A DNA stretch of 64,000 nucleotides from Nocardia sp. SYP-A9097 (GCF_009649815.1 NZ_WJIC01000016.1:62001-126000); one strand, 5' to 3'; positions 15,501 to 22,490 are shown, numbered from the stretch's first letter. Numbers and translations: made by a program. The notes: generated by a model not told the origin, from the sequence alone.

Positions 15501-15939
15501 CAGCACCGAATCCGCCGAGGAGGCCCGCGAGATCGTGCGTCAGGTGCGCAATCTGCTGGGTCTGCCGTGGCAGACCGGTGCGGTCACCCGACGCCTGCAT
15601 CCGCACGACATTCTGGTGGTCGCGCCGTATCACGCGCAGGTGGCGCGCATTCGAACCCTGTTGTCCCGCGCCAGGATCGAGGATGTGCTGGTCGGGACGG
15701 CGGACCATTTCCAGGGCCGCGAAGCCGCCGTGGTGCTGGTCTCCATGGCGACCTCCGCGCCCAAGGACGCGCCACACGGTATCGGCGCGCTGCTATCGCG
15801 GCACTGGCTGACCAGTGCGATTTCCCGGGCCATGTGGTCGGCGATCATCGTGCGCTCGCCGCTGCTCACGGAATTCCTGCCTACGACTGCCGCGGAACTC
15901 AGCGACCTGGCAGCGGTGCTTCAACTCGACCGCGTTTGA
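12589..15939 (+). CDS. TM0106-type RecB-like nuclease/UPF1-like helicase fusion, catalytic motifs apparently lost
   Basis: A 1116-residue protein matching along its whole length the actinobacterial TM0106-family fusions: RecB-like nuclease with a CGRCPAC cluster (about 1-300), RNase H-like exonuclease (about 325-470), and an SF1 UPF1/DNA2-like helicase (about 730-1110). TTG 12589 follows a perfect AGGAGG by 7 nt. Walker A is intact (GPPGTGKT, 748-755), but expected active-site residues are missing elsewhere. Nuclease DTK reads A149-A150-V151. The DFEGD motif reads S332-V-E-A-P. The following acidic YDC region is deleted. Helicase DEAGQ reads A857-D-A-G-K861, and the motif III Gln-containing loop reads GDPAPATGHG. 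The frame has no stop or shift, which points to a retained but probably non-enzymatic protein (inference from recalled consensus). Confidence 0.8.
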   Translation: MILFGDRVVCSTGDLVTAARCEFALLRALDAELGLVTSIGYPAPGVLTHAWEPAVEHRLADLRDRYGSGVVRIPGAHGQLADSADRPVGPADPAMVVAALRAAHDETVDALRGRAEAVAGAVVFDGSFATRCDFLVRGNDPETYDYLPAAVTTRPHRISALLTLAASADALRQYGFRPAAQARLWIDGVPSTHLLADIVVIHQARRDRLNRILADKLGELLPVQWGDRRFLACGRCPACTAELETRRDLLLVAGMRPATRAQLRDAGITTVARLAAADATVSGVPAPAFSTLRRQAELQLERESTGQPTHALIDAAALAALPRPSRGDLFVSVEAPDRVRVWSNWSADRVHTFTIRTGATDSAAAQDIPIWDDDADALLDFLTERQWEHPDLHIHHYRGNLRPLLSTVGERYPDGEDVVAELLPALVDLYPIVRAAMIVGERSYDLRQLPPNRPAPPASDQTDGLAGSGPEAVRQLRDWLLRVATEHGVQPARRMSYDYWETGPDEVEAALREFAETGYRDGRERSSAQIAAAFTAAAVGYFRRERQPLRWAHDDRLDHPVEEWAETPGVLVADWGTVDTKWHSTGQRPMRRYLTLTGRLGTGNAPPPGTRVLTLYDRPAPGMTAMPGQRAAAHATVLGCALDTNFEDVVRVVELLPEGCEPYDELPTAIAPCPPGHNEYLEESLEDIAHQLLVTLPEVPGNAVFDLLCGRPPRLREGKALPEVFGDHAAAVTAAILDLENSYVAVQGPPGTGKTDTTARVVERLVTRYKWRVGVVGRTHAAVEHVLDAVVQVGVLPELVAKAEAQSVAPEWLPIDASKYERFLDNAVNGGVVGGLSNDFADPERIARDSLDLLVIADAGKFPLADTVAVALCARNLLLVGDPAPATGHGIHPEPVDESALGRLVGAHRTLPATFGYFLDRTWRMHPRVCGPVSRLRYENRLRSNETVTLARELEGIAPGIRTVTIEHHGNSTESAEEAREIVRQVRNLLGLPWQTGAVTRRLHPHDILVVAPYHAQVARIRTLLSRARIEDVLVGTADHFQGREAAVVLVSMATSAPKDAPHGIGALLSRHWLTSAISRAMWSAIIVRSPLLTEFLPTTAAELSDLAAVLQLDRV

Positions 15940-15948
15940 GCTGAATTC

Positions 15949-15980
15949 GTGGATCCCGGCCGAAAGCACGCCGGGATGAC
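15949..15980. repeat. Palindromic repeat element, single right arm (copy 5)
   Basis: Only the arm GTGGATCCCGG...CGCCGGGATGAC is present, 9 nt after the stop of the nuclease-helicase gene. Its tail GATGACGAGCGG is followed by a diverged second copy GATTACGAGGGGG (16001-16013). Confidence 0.7.
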
Positions 15981-16040
15981 GAGCGGAGAACCGCGGTCAG
16001 GATTACGAGGGGGCGGTCTCAGTGGAGGACGGGGTGGTTC

Positions 16041-17216
16041 TCAGCCGAAGTTCCGGCCTTCGCCTCGGTAGCTGGGGACCTGGGTGCGGGTGCCGTCGGC
16101 GACGAGCTGGACCTCGTTGAAGCGTTCGAGGAGTTCGCCCGCCTTGGCGTGACGGAACCAGACGCGGTCGCCGATCGCGAGGTGGCCGGCGCCGGTCAAC
16201 GGGGTCTGTACCTCGCCCGCGCCCTCGGTACCGATGAGCTTCAAACCGTTGGGCCACACCGGTTTCGGGACCCGCGAGGCACCGGCGGGGCCGGAGGCGA
16301 TGTAGCCGCCGGAGTACACCGTGGCAATGCCGTCGGCGGGGTGCCGCAGGACGGGCATGGCGAAATACATTGCGGGGCGCGGAGCCAGGTTGCGGTAGGC
16401 GTCGAAAAGCGTTGGGAGGTAAAGGCCGGAGCCCGCCGTCACCTCGGTGACATCGGGGTCGGAGATGCTCACCTCGATGGAGCCGGTACCGCCGCTGTTC
16501 ACGATCTCCAGCGTGCCGACCTCGCTGCGCACCGCATCGACGACCTGCTTGCGGCGGCGGCCGATCTCCAGGGCGGAAGCCTTTTTCACCAGGCGCACAG
16601 CGGGATTCGAATCCGGCAGCCCGGCGATCTGCGCCTCATAGGTCATGACGCCGACGACATCGAATCCGCGCCGCCGGGCCGCACCGGCGAGCCGCGCGGC
16701 CTGATCGGGCGTACGGATCGGCGAGCGGCGCACGCCCAGGTGCAGCGGTCCGATGCGCAGCGACGCATCCACATCGATACACACACGGGGAGAGACCTTT
16801 TCGCCGATGGCGGCGCGAATCAGGTCGAGCTGATCGATATCGTCGATCATGAGCGTGATGGCGTTCAGCAACATCGGATCGGTGGCCAGCTTCGCCAGCG
16901 CCGCCCGATCGACGGTCGGATACCCGAGCAGAATGTCGCGGGCTCCGAGCCCGGCCAGCCAGATGGCCTCGGCCAGCGAATAGCCCATGATGCCGGCGAA
17001 GCCGCCGGCGGCGGTGAGGTCGCTGCCCAGCACCTCTTCGAGGACGGCGCGGCAGCGCACCGATTTACTGGCCACCCGGATCGGTACCCCGCGTGCGCGG
17101 CGCACCAGGTCGGCGGCATTGGCGCGCAGGGCGGCCAGGTCGACGGCGGCCAGCGGCGGATCGAGTTCGGCGGTGGCCGCGTGCAGCCCGGCGATAGGCG
17201 ACGGTTCGCTCACCAC
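16041..17216 (-). CDS. PLP-dependent amino acid deaminase/aldolase (alanine racemase N-terminal fold)
   Basis: A 391-residue fold-type III PLP enzyme. The Schiff-base lysine is K51 in IRVASKSVRC, and the protein has the TIM-barrel pattern of D-threonine aldolase/D-serine dehydratase-like enzymes, with TYEAQIAG, VNSGGTGS and a C-terminal metal-site-like segment GDRVWFRHAKAGE. Members act on D-amino or beta-hydroxy amino acids; the substrate here is open. The start is one of two adjacent GTG codons (17216). The gene lies 65 nt after a TetR-like gene on the same strand and may be cotranscribed with it. Confidence 0.8.
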   Translation of the reverse strand: MVSEPSPIAGLHAATAELDPPLAAVDLAALRANAADLVRRARGVPIRVASKSVRCRAVLEEVLGSDLTAAGGFAGIMGYSLAEAIWLAGLGARDILLGYPTVDRAALAKLATDPMLLNAITLMIDDIDQLDLIRAAIGEKVSPRVCIDVDASLRIGPLHLGVRRSPIRTPDQAARLAGAARRRGFDVVGVMTYEAQIAGLPDSNPAVRLVKKASALEIGRRRKQVVDAVRSEVGTLEIVNSGGTGSIEVSISDPDVTEVTAGSGLYLPTLFDAYRNLAPRPAMYFAMPVLRHPADGIATVYSGGYIASGPAGASRVPKPVWPNGLKLIGTEGAGEVQTPLTGAGHLAIGDRVWFRHAKAGELLERFNEVQLVADGTRTQVPSYRGEGRNFG

Positions 17217-17281
17217 TTCATTCGACCATGAAACTGGTCATGCGTCCAGCAATTCGGCGAACCCGGACCCGGCCGTTCGAA

Positions 17282-17776
17282 TCAGAGGTCGACAGCCTTG
17301 GTGGACAGGTATGACACCAGGTCATCCAGCACGACGAGCGATATCTCGTCATCGCAGTCGGCCAGCCAGCGCAGCACCATGCCCTGAATCACCGCGAGCA
17401 GGTATGCGGCAATCGCATCCACCGGCTCCAGCCACTGGGTACCCGAGCGCTGCGCGCACAGGCCCAGGAACTCGGTGACCTCTTGATCCAACTGCCGGAA
17501 CATAGCCGAACCCTCCGGATCCGGGACACAGACGGTTTGACCGCCCTCCCAGCGACGGCGCAGCACGGCGATGGTGGACTCATAGGCGCTCAACTGCCGG
17601 TCCGGCGTCGACTTCAACATCGGCCACAGCGTGCTCACGCCCGCGTGCAGCAGTACCCGCAGGGCACGACTACCGGTGATGTCGAGCGATGCGGCGGCCT
17701 TCTCGATGGCCTCGGCCATGGCATCGGTCATGTTCGATCGCGATCCGACCTGGACGATTTCTCCACTAGCGCTCAA
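17282..17776 (-). CDS. TetR C-terminal-like protein lacking the DNA-binding domain
   Basis: A 164-residue, mostly helical protein resembling the ligand-binding, dimerising part of TetR regulators (EPVDAIAAYLLAVIQGMVLRWLAD and following). No helix-turn-helix precedes it: the N-terminus reads MSASGEIVQVGSRSN and the sequence upstream has no HTH-coding frame. TTG 17776 has GGGAG 6 nt upstream, so the short form is likely the real product and not a mis-chosen start. It could be a HTH-less partner or an anti-regulator of another TetR protein, or a decayed gene. It precedes the PLP-enzyme gene. Confidence 0.6.
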   Translation of the reverse strand: MSASGEIVQVGSRSNMTDAMAEAIEKAAASLDITGSRALRVLLHAGVSTLWPMLKSTPDRQLSAYESTIAVLRRRWEGGQTVCVPDPEGSAMFRQLDQEVTEFLGLCAQRSGTQWLEPVDAIAAYLLAVIQGMVLRWLADCDDEISLVVLDDLVSYLSTKAVDL

Positions 17777-18213
17777 CGACGACTCCCTTTAGCGAAAAAG
17801 AACTCGCGCATCTCGCTTGCGCGGCTCGCTCAACGGGTGTGCAGATCAGCGCTGATCACCAGAGCAGGACCCCGGCGTACCCGTTCAACAGGTATCAACG
17901 ATACGTCTTTTTCTGGGTTCGTGACCAGGTTTGATAGCCAATTTCGTACCGGAGGATTGTTTTGTTACCTAATCGCTACTCGCTCGCGATCGAAAGGAAA
18001 GGCTGAAATTCCTTGATCGCCCGGTAAAAGCGGACATTAGGACCGAGCGGTATTTTACACGGACGCTCGTACTGTCGAAGATAGCGACTGTTCCCGAACC
18101 CACATGCGCGAAACCGCCCAGGCATTCGCAACGCGCCGGTCACGACACGAAATTCACCTCCGGCAAACGCATTCGCCGCACTGCGTTCGGACGCCCACCG
18201 ATAGCCTGATCGG
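17777..18213. other. 437-bp AT-richer divergent intergenic region
   Basis: Between the TetR-like gene (-) and the phosphatase gene (+). It is AT-richer than its surroundings, especially 17880-18080, and no conserved gene or clear repeat is seen. It ends in TAGCCT (18202-18207), a -10 box 6 nt before GTG 18214. Confidence 0.5.
18202..18207 (+). promoter_or_regulatory. -10 box TAGCCT, leaderless start of the phosphatase
   Basis: TAGCCT followed by GATCGG and then GTG 18214: exactly 6 nt between box and start codon, the classic actinobacterial leaderless arrangement. No Shine-Dalgarno is present. Confidence 0.6.
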
Positions 18214-18948
18214 GTGACTTCAGCGCGCCACGACCAGTTCCTGCTCACCGGCACCTTCAACTTCCGCGATGTGGGAGGCGCCCGCACCACCGGCGGTTCC
18301 CAGGTGCGCGGCGGAGTGCTACTACGCTCCGCCCAGCTCAGTCGACTGGATGACGAAGGCCGCACCCGGCTCCTCGAACTCGGCATCACCGATGTACACG
18401 ACCTGCGCGGCTTCGCCGAAATCGACCTGATCGGCCACGACGCGCTGCCCGAGCAGGTCCGCCTGCACGTCACTCCCTTCGACCCGCGCATGGGCGAAAC
18501 CCCGCCGCACGAGGCCCGCCGCAATGTCACCGCGGCCGACCACATGCTCGAGGTCTACCGGCTCTTCCCCGCCATGCCCGAGGCACACACCGCCATCAAG
18601 GCCCTCGCCGACAGCGCTCTCGCCGGCACCGCCCTGGTGCACTGCGCCGCGGGCAAGGATCGCACCGGCTGGGCCATCGCCACCCTGCTGCGCGCGGTCG
18701 AGGTCACCGAAGAGGACGTCTACGCCGACTACCTGCTCAGCAATGACGCCGTCCCCACCCTGCGCGCCTACATGGCCGGCGAGACCGACGAGGAACTCCC
18801 CGACGACCTGCTCGGCGTCCGCCCGCACTACCTCGAATCCGGCACCAGAACCATGAACGAGATGTACGGCGGCATCGACGGCTACCTCACCGAAATCGGC
18901 ATCACCGACGACCAGCGACAAGCCCTGCGCGCCCGCATGATCGAGTGA
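18214..18948 (+). CDS. Tyrosine-protein phosphatase (PtpB/DSP-like)
   Basis: A 244-residue phosphatase of the PtpB-like family. The active-site P-loop is VHCAAGKDRTG, the HCxxGKDRTG form seen in the triple-specificity bacterial and lipid phosphatases, and the N-terminal FNFRDVGGARTTGG is the family lead sequence. The catalytic Cys and Arg are present. Such enzymes dephosphorylate Tyr, Ser/Thr or phosphoinositides; in mycobacteria PtpB is exported during infection. No signal peptide is seen. Leaderless start at GTG 18214. A perfect 21-bp inverted repeat follows 6 nt after the stop. Confidence 0.9.
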   Translation: MTSARHDQFLLTGTFNFRDVGGARTTGGSQVRGGVLLRSAQLSRLDDEGRTRLLELGITDVHDLRGFAEIDLIGHDALPEQVRLHVTPFDPRMGETPPHEARRNVTAADHMLEVYRLFPAMPEAHTAIKALADSALAGTALVHCAAGKDRTGWAIATLLRAVEVTEEDVYADYLLSNDAVPTLRAYMAGETDEELPDDLLGVRPHYLESGTRTMNEMYGGIDGYLTEIGITDDQRQALRARMIE

Positions 18949-18954
18949 ACCCCC

Positions 18955-19013
18955 GCGAGTGTGCATTCATGGCGGCACCGATCGGCGCGTCACCGCCATG
19001 AATGCACACTCGC
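18955..19013. repeat. GAGTGTGCA-type hairpin element, copy 2 (perfect)
   Basis: Perfect 21-bp arms, 18955-18975 and 18993-19013, left arm GCGAGTGTGCATTCATGGCGG, with a 17-nt loop. A further half copy, CGGCGAGTGTGCGCAGG, follows at about 19026-19042. It sits 6 nt after the phosphatase stop and could also act as its terminator. Confidence 0.75.
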
Positions 19014-19059
19014 CGCAATGAATTCGGCGAGTGTGCGCAGGCGGCGGTGAGCCGCGCCG

Positions 19060-19111
19060 TCACAGCCTTACCGGAGGTCGCGCCGGTGATGAGAACCGTT
19101 TTCCGGTGAAC
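19060..19111 (-). pseudogene. Remnant of a short-chain dehydrogenase N-terminus
   Basis: The minus strand reads VHRKTVLITGATSGKAV, a near-perfect SDR first beta strand and nucleotide-binding turn (TGxTSGxG), with no start codon and no continuing dehydrogenase sequence. It lies between two hairpin elements and downstream of the truncated synthetase on the same strand. A chance match to KTVLITGATSG is unlikely, so it is read as a gene relic about 50 bp long. Confidence 0.45.
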
Positions 19112-19164
19112 CTTCGGCGAGCGCACTCGGCATGCGAGCCGCACTGCTGCCGACCTGCGCGAGT

Positions 19165-19210
19165 GTGCAGCCAGGGCGGCGAATGGGACGTATCGCCGCC
19201 CTGGGTGCAC
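19165..19210. repeat. GAGTGTGCA-type hairpin element, copy 3
   Basis: The left arm GTGCAGCCAGGGCGGCGA (19165-19182) pairs with TCGCCGCCCTGGGTGCAC (19193-19210), with one mismatch and a 10-nt loop. The left flank GCGAGT and right flank GGTCGGC match the other copies. It is 20 nt beyond the stop of the truncated synthetase. Confidence 0.7.
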
Positions 19211-19230
19211 GGTCGGCGGGTGGGTGCGGG

Positions 19231-20469
19231 TTACTCGGCGGGGGCGCGGCGGACCAGGCCGTCGGGGTCGATGCTGACGTGGTTGCCGGTGTGGAACCAG
19301 GGACCGGTGAAGCGGGATTCGGTGGTTTGGGGGTCGTTCCAATAGCGGGGGGCCACGTTCGGGCCGCGGCAGAGGAGTTCACCGAGGCCGGTTTCGGCGC
19401 GGGGGCCGAAGAGGGCGAGTTCGGTTCCGCCGAAAGGGAATCCGAGGACGTCGCGGGCGGCGGCGCCATCGTCTCGGGCCAGGCCGATACCGCTGGTTTC
19501 GGTGGCGCCCCAGACCGACCACTGGCGGGCCTCGGGGAAGATTTCGCGGAGGGTGATGGCCACCGAATCCGAGGTGGAGTGGTCGGCGGCGGCGAGTTCG
19601 GCGCGGTGGCCGGCACTACAGACCTGGCGGACGCGATTCAGGCGCAGGCCCTCGAGTTCGGGCAGCAGGCCCGCAAAGATTCTGGGGGTCGCGGAGACCA
19701 TGTCTATTCGTTCGGCGACAAGGGTTTTCGCAATGGCCGCCGGATCGGGCGCCAGCACCACGGTGCCGCCGACCGCGAAGGTGGGCAGCAATTGGTCGAC
19801 ACATCCGCTGGCATGGGCCAGCGGCAGCAGCACCAGATTGCGCAGGCCCTCCGACGGCAGCTCCAGCGCGCCGACCACGGAACGGATTGCCGACAAAAGG
19901 TTTTCGTTGGTCAGCTCCACGCCGCGCGGCCCGATCTCGGAGCCGGGACTGGTGTAGCAGAGCAGCGCCAGCTCACCCAGTGACGCGCCGTCATCGATGA
20001 ACGCCGCACCATCGGGCAGCGCCGCACGGTAATTCGCCGCACTGCCACCACCGTCGAGAATGTAGTCGGCGGCGGAATCACGAATCACGCGGTCTGCCAC
20101 CACATCCGGGAGCCCGTCATGCACCAGCACCGGCACCGCGCCCGAGAGCAGCGCGCCCAGGAACGCCTGCACCCAGCGCGCGCCGACCGGCAGTCTTACT
20201 GCGACCCGGTCTCCGTAGCCGATTCCGTGCTCCTGTAATCCACCTGCGATCCGGGAGGCGGAGTACCAGAGCTCCCGATATGTGAGGCGGGGGCCGCCGA
20301 TCTCGACCACCGCCTCACGCGCGGCAAACGTATGCACCTGAATATCCAGCAGCTCGGTGAGCGCCGGCGTCAGGTTGCCGTAGCGCAGGACACCATCGGC
20401 GCCGCGCGCAACAGGGTTGTCGCACCAGGCATTTCGCGAGTGCGGGTATTCGACCAGTAACTGCGACAT
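19231..20469 (-). CDS. Truncated, probably inactive acyl-CoA synthetase-like (AMP-binding) protein
   Basis: A 412-residue protein with the large N-terminal domain of the ANL (acyl-CoA synthetase) superfamily, including the A5-type WGATETSG. Three features argue against activity. The ATP P-loop, normally YTSGTTGxPKG, reads Y172-T-S-P-G-S-E-I-G-P-R-G. The ribose-binding TGD reads TGN (394-396). The chain stops at residue 412, so the C-terminal lid domain with its catalytic lysine is missing. ATG 20469 has GGAGG 5 nt upstream. A Crp-like site lies 43 bp further up. Hairpin repeats and an SDR relic lie just 3', suggesting a local deletion. It could be a decaying gene or a repurposed acyl-AMP-fold protein. 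Confidence 0.75.
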   Translation of the reverse strand: MSQLLVEYPHSRNAWCDNPVARGADGVLRYGNLTPALTELLDIQVHTFAAREAVVEIGGPRLTYRELWYSASRIAGGLQEHGIGYGDRVAVRLPVGARWVQAFLGALLSGAVPVLVHDGLPDVVADRVIRDSAADYILDGGGSAANYRAALPDGAAFIDDGASLGELALLCYTSPGSEIGPRGVELTNENLLSAIRSVVGALELPSEGLRNLVLLPLAHASGCVDQLLPTFAVGGTVVLAPDPAAIAKTLVAERIDMVSATPRIFAGLLPELEGLRLNRVRQVCSAGHRAELAAADHSTSDSVAITLREIFPEARQWSVWGATETSGIGLARDDGAAARDVLGFPFGGTELALFGPRAETGLGELLCRGPNVAPRYWNDPQTTESRFTGPWFHTGNHVSIDPDGLVRRAPAE

Positions 20470-20511
20470 CCGTCCCTCCGAGCGCCTCGAGCCTGCAGGC
20501 ACCAGTGACTA

Positions 20512-20527
20512 TATGATGCACATCACA
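20512..20527. promoter_or_regulatory. Crp/GlxR-type binding site
   Basis: TATGA-N6-TCACA matches the Crp-family dyad TGTGA-N6-TCACA at 9 of 10 positions. It is 43 bp upstream of the synthetase-like start and 53 bp past the enoyl-CoA hydratase-like stop. Confidence 0.45.
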
Positions 20528-20580
20528 TATTTGGGCGGATTGTCGGCAAACGTAGTCGAGACGTCACGGCTTCGAAACGA

Positions 20581-21375
20581 TCAGCGCCCGGTGTAAGTAG
20601 CCTTCCCCGGACCGATCTCGAGGAAGCTCTTGACCGCGCCGCGCAGGTCATCGGTGGCGAACAGCGGCCCCGAGACCTGCGGCGTCACCGAGTCTGCATG
20701 CGCCACGCCACCGGAACGCCAAGCCCCGACGATCTCCTTGGTCGCGGCGTGCGCGCGTGTCGGGCCGTCGGCCAGCTTGGTCAGCAAAGCGTGCGCGGCC
20801 GTGTCGACATCCTCGTGCACGGCATTGACCACACCCCAATCCGCCATGGTCCGCGCGTCGTAGAGATCGGCCGTCATGACGAATTCGCGGGCCCGACCCG
20901 AACCGGCGCGCTCGGCCAGCCGCTGCGGGCCACCCATCGACGGGGTCAGACCGACCACAGTCTCGACCAGACCGAATTTGGCCTTGGGCGCGGCCAGAAT
21001 GATGTCGCAGGCCAGCGCGATCTCGAAGGCCGCGGTCAGGCACAGCGCGTGCGCGGAGAAGATCACCGGGCAGGGCAACGCCTCCAGCGGGTGAATTATG
21101 CGCGCGAACAACGCCTGCCACAGCTGCGCGCCCTCGGCCGCCGACAGACCGTCGAAGATATGCACATCCACACCGCCCGAGACGAGCTTGCCCTCGGCCC
21201 GCAACAGCACCGCGCGCGGCGGATCGGCGGTCAGATCCTCGACATCGGCGGCGATCGCCTCGAATACCGCGTTGTCGAAGAGATTCAGCGGCGGATTGGC
21301 GATGGTGAGGATCGCGGCCTGCGCACCGCCCTCGGTGACGATACGTTCCAGACGGGTGGGCTTGGAGTCGGTCAT
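20581..21375 (-). CDS. Enoyl-CoA hydratase/isomerase family protein
   Basis: A 264-residue crotonase-fold protein: ANPPLNLFDN at the start, first oxyanion segment KLVSGGVDVH, second segment ALCLTAAFEIALACD, and FGLVETVVGLTPSMGGPQRLAERAG, which carries a Glu at the usual catalytic-glutamate position. In the second oxyanion segment the usual Gly-Gly(-Gly) reads Ala-Ala-Phe, a less common variant. The family hydrates enoyl-CoA or catalyses related isomerisation or cleavage. It is upstream of the truncated synthetase on the same strand and divergent from the GST-like gene. Exact reaction unknown. Confidence 0.85.
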   Translation of the reverse strand: MTDSKPTRLERIVTEGGAQAAILTIANPPLNLFDNAVFEAIAADVEDLTADPPRAVLLRAEGKLVSGGVDVHIFDGLSAAEGAQLWQALFARIIHPLEALPCPVIFSAHALCLTAAFEIALACDIILAAPKAKFGLVETVVGLTPSMGGPQRLAERAGSGRAREFVMTADLYDARTMADWGVVNAVHEDVDTAAHALLTKLADGPTRAHAATKEIVGAWRSGGVAHADSVTPQVSGPLFATDDLRGAVKSFLEIGPGKATYTGR

Positions 21376-21464
21376 GAACTGAATGTATGCGCCGTCACTT
21401 CACCGGAAAAGACCGGCCTCGGCGACCTCCGGCCACCCGCGCCGCCGTCTGCGAGACTGATCGG

Positions 21465-22490
21465 GTGACCACCTCGGAATCGGAGAACGGCGCTTACGTG
21501 GAGCCCGGCGAGTTCAAGCGGGACACCAACTACATCACCACGCGGATCACCGCGGACGGGCGCGACGGGTATCGGGTCGAACCCGGACGGTATCGCCTGG
21601 TCGCGACGCGCGCCTGCCCTTGGGCCAATCGGACGCTCATCGTCCGGCGACTGCTCGGGCTGGAATCGGTGCTGTCGCTGGGGCTATGCGGGCCGACGCA
21701 CGACAAACGCAGCTGGACCTTCGATCTGGATCCCGGCGAGGTGGATCCGGTGCTGGGGATCCACTTTCTGCGGGACGCGTATCTGGCGCGGTATCCGGAC
21801 TATCCGCGCGGAATCACGGTGCCCGCGATCGTGGAGGTCGCGACCGGTCAGGTCGTCACCAACGACTACGCCCAGATGACCCTGGATTTCTCCACCGAGT
21901 GGACCGAATACCAGCGGGCGGGCGCGCCGCAGCTCTACCCGAAGGATCTGCGCGAAGAGATCGACCTGGTGAACCGGCGGGTCTACACCGAGGTCAACAA
22001 CGGCGTCTACCGGTGCGGATTCGCGGGCGATCAAACCGCCTACGATGCCGCCTACGACCGGCTCTTCACCGCCCTCGACTGGCTCGAAGAACGGCTCTCC
22101 ACCCAGCGATATCTGGTGGGAGACACCATTACCGAAGCCGATGTGCGGCTGTTCACCACGTTGGCGCGCTTCGATCCGGTCTATCACGGGCACTTCAAAT
22201 GCAATCGCCAGAAGCTGGACGAGTTCCCGGTGCTCTGGGCTTATGCCCGCGACCTCTACCAAACGCCGGGGTTCGGTGACACCACCGACTTCACCCAGAT
22301 CAAAGAGCACTACTACATCGTTCACACGGATATAAACCCCACGCGGATCGTCCCCAAGGGCCCGAATCTGGCCGGCTGGCTGACTCCGCACGGCCGGGAA
22401 GCGCTGGGCGGCAATCCCTTCGGCGAGGGCACGCCACCCCCGCCGCCTCCGGTGGCAGAGCGAGTGCCTACCGGCCACCAGCCCGCCTGA
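21465..22490 (+). CDS. GST-fold reductase (glutathionyl-hydroquinone reductase-like, Xi class)
   Basis: A 341-residue protein with a thioredoxin-fold N-terminus whose redox motif is RACPWANR (CPWA), followed by the long helical domain of the S-glutathionyl-hydroquinone reductase family (ARFDPVYHGHFKCN). These enzymes reduce thiol-quinone conjugates; actinobacteria lack glutathione, so mycothiol conjugates are the likely substrates (inference). GTG 21465 has GAGACT-GATCGG in front, similar to the leaderless layout of the phosphatase gene. The C-terminal 20 residues are Pro-rich. Convergent with the VOC gene, with 6 nt between the stops. Confidence 0.87.
   Translation: MTTSESENGAYVEPGEFKRDTNYITTRITADGRDGYRVEPGRYRLVATRACPWANRTLIVRRLLGLESVLSLGLCGPTHDKRSWTFDLDPGEVDPVLGIHFLRDAYLARYPDYPRGITVPAIVEVATGQVVTNDYAQMTLDFSTEWTEYQRAGAPQLYPKDLREEIDLVNRRVYTEVNNGVYRCGFAGDQTAYDAAYDRLFTALDWLEERLSTQRYLVGDTITEADVRLFTTLARFDPVYHGHFKCNRQKLDEFPVLWAYARDLYQTPGFGDTTDFTQIKEHYYIVHTDINPTRIVPKGPNLAGWLTPHGREALGGNPFGEGTPPPPPPVAERVPTGHQPA

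Noticed and set aside
18902..19342. 146-codon minus-strand ORF as an intact gene
   Set aside because: Only the short SDR-like stretch is meaningful; the rest is antisense to the truncated synthetase and to the hairpins.
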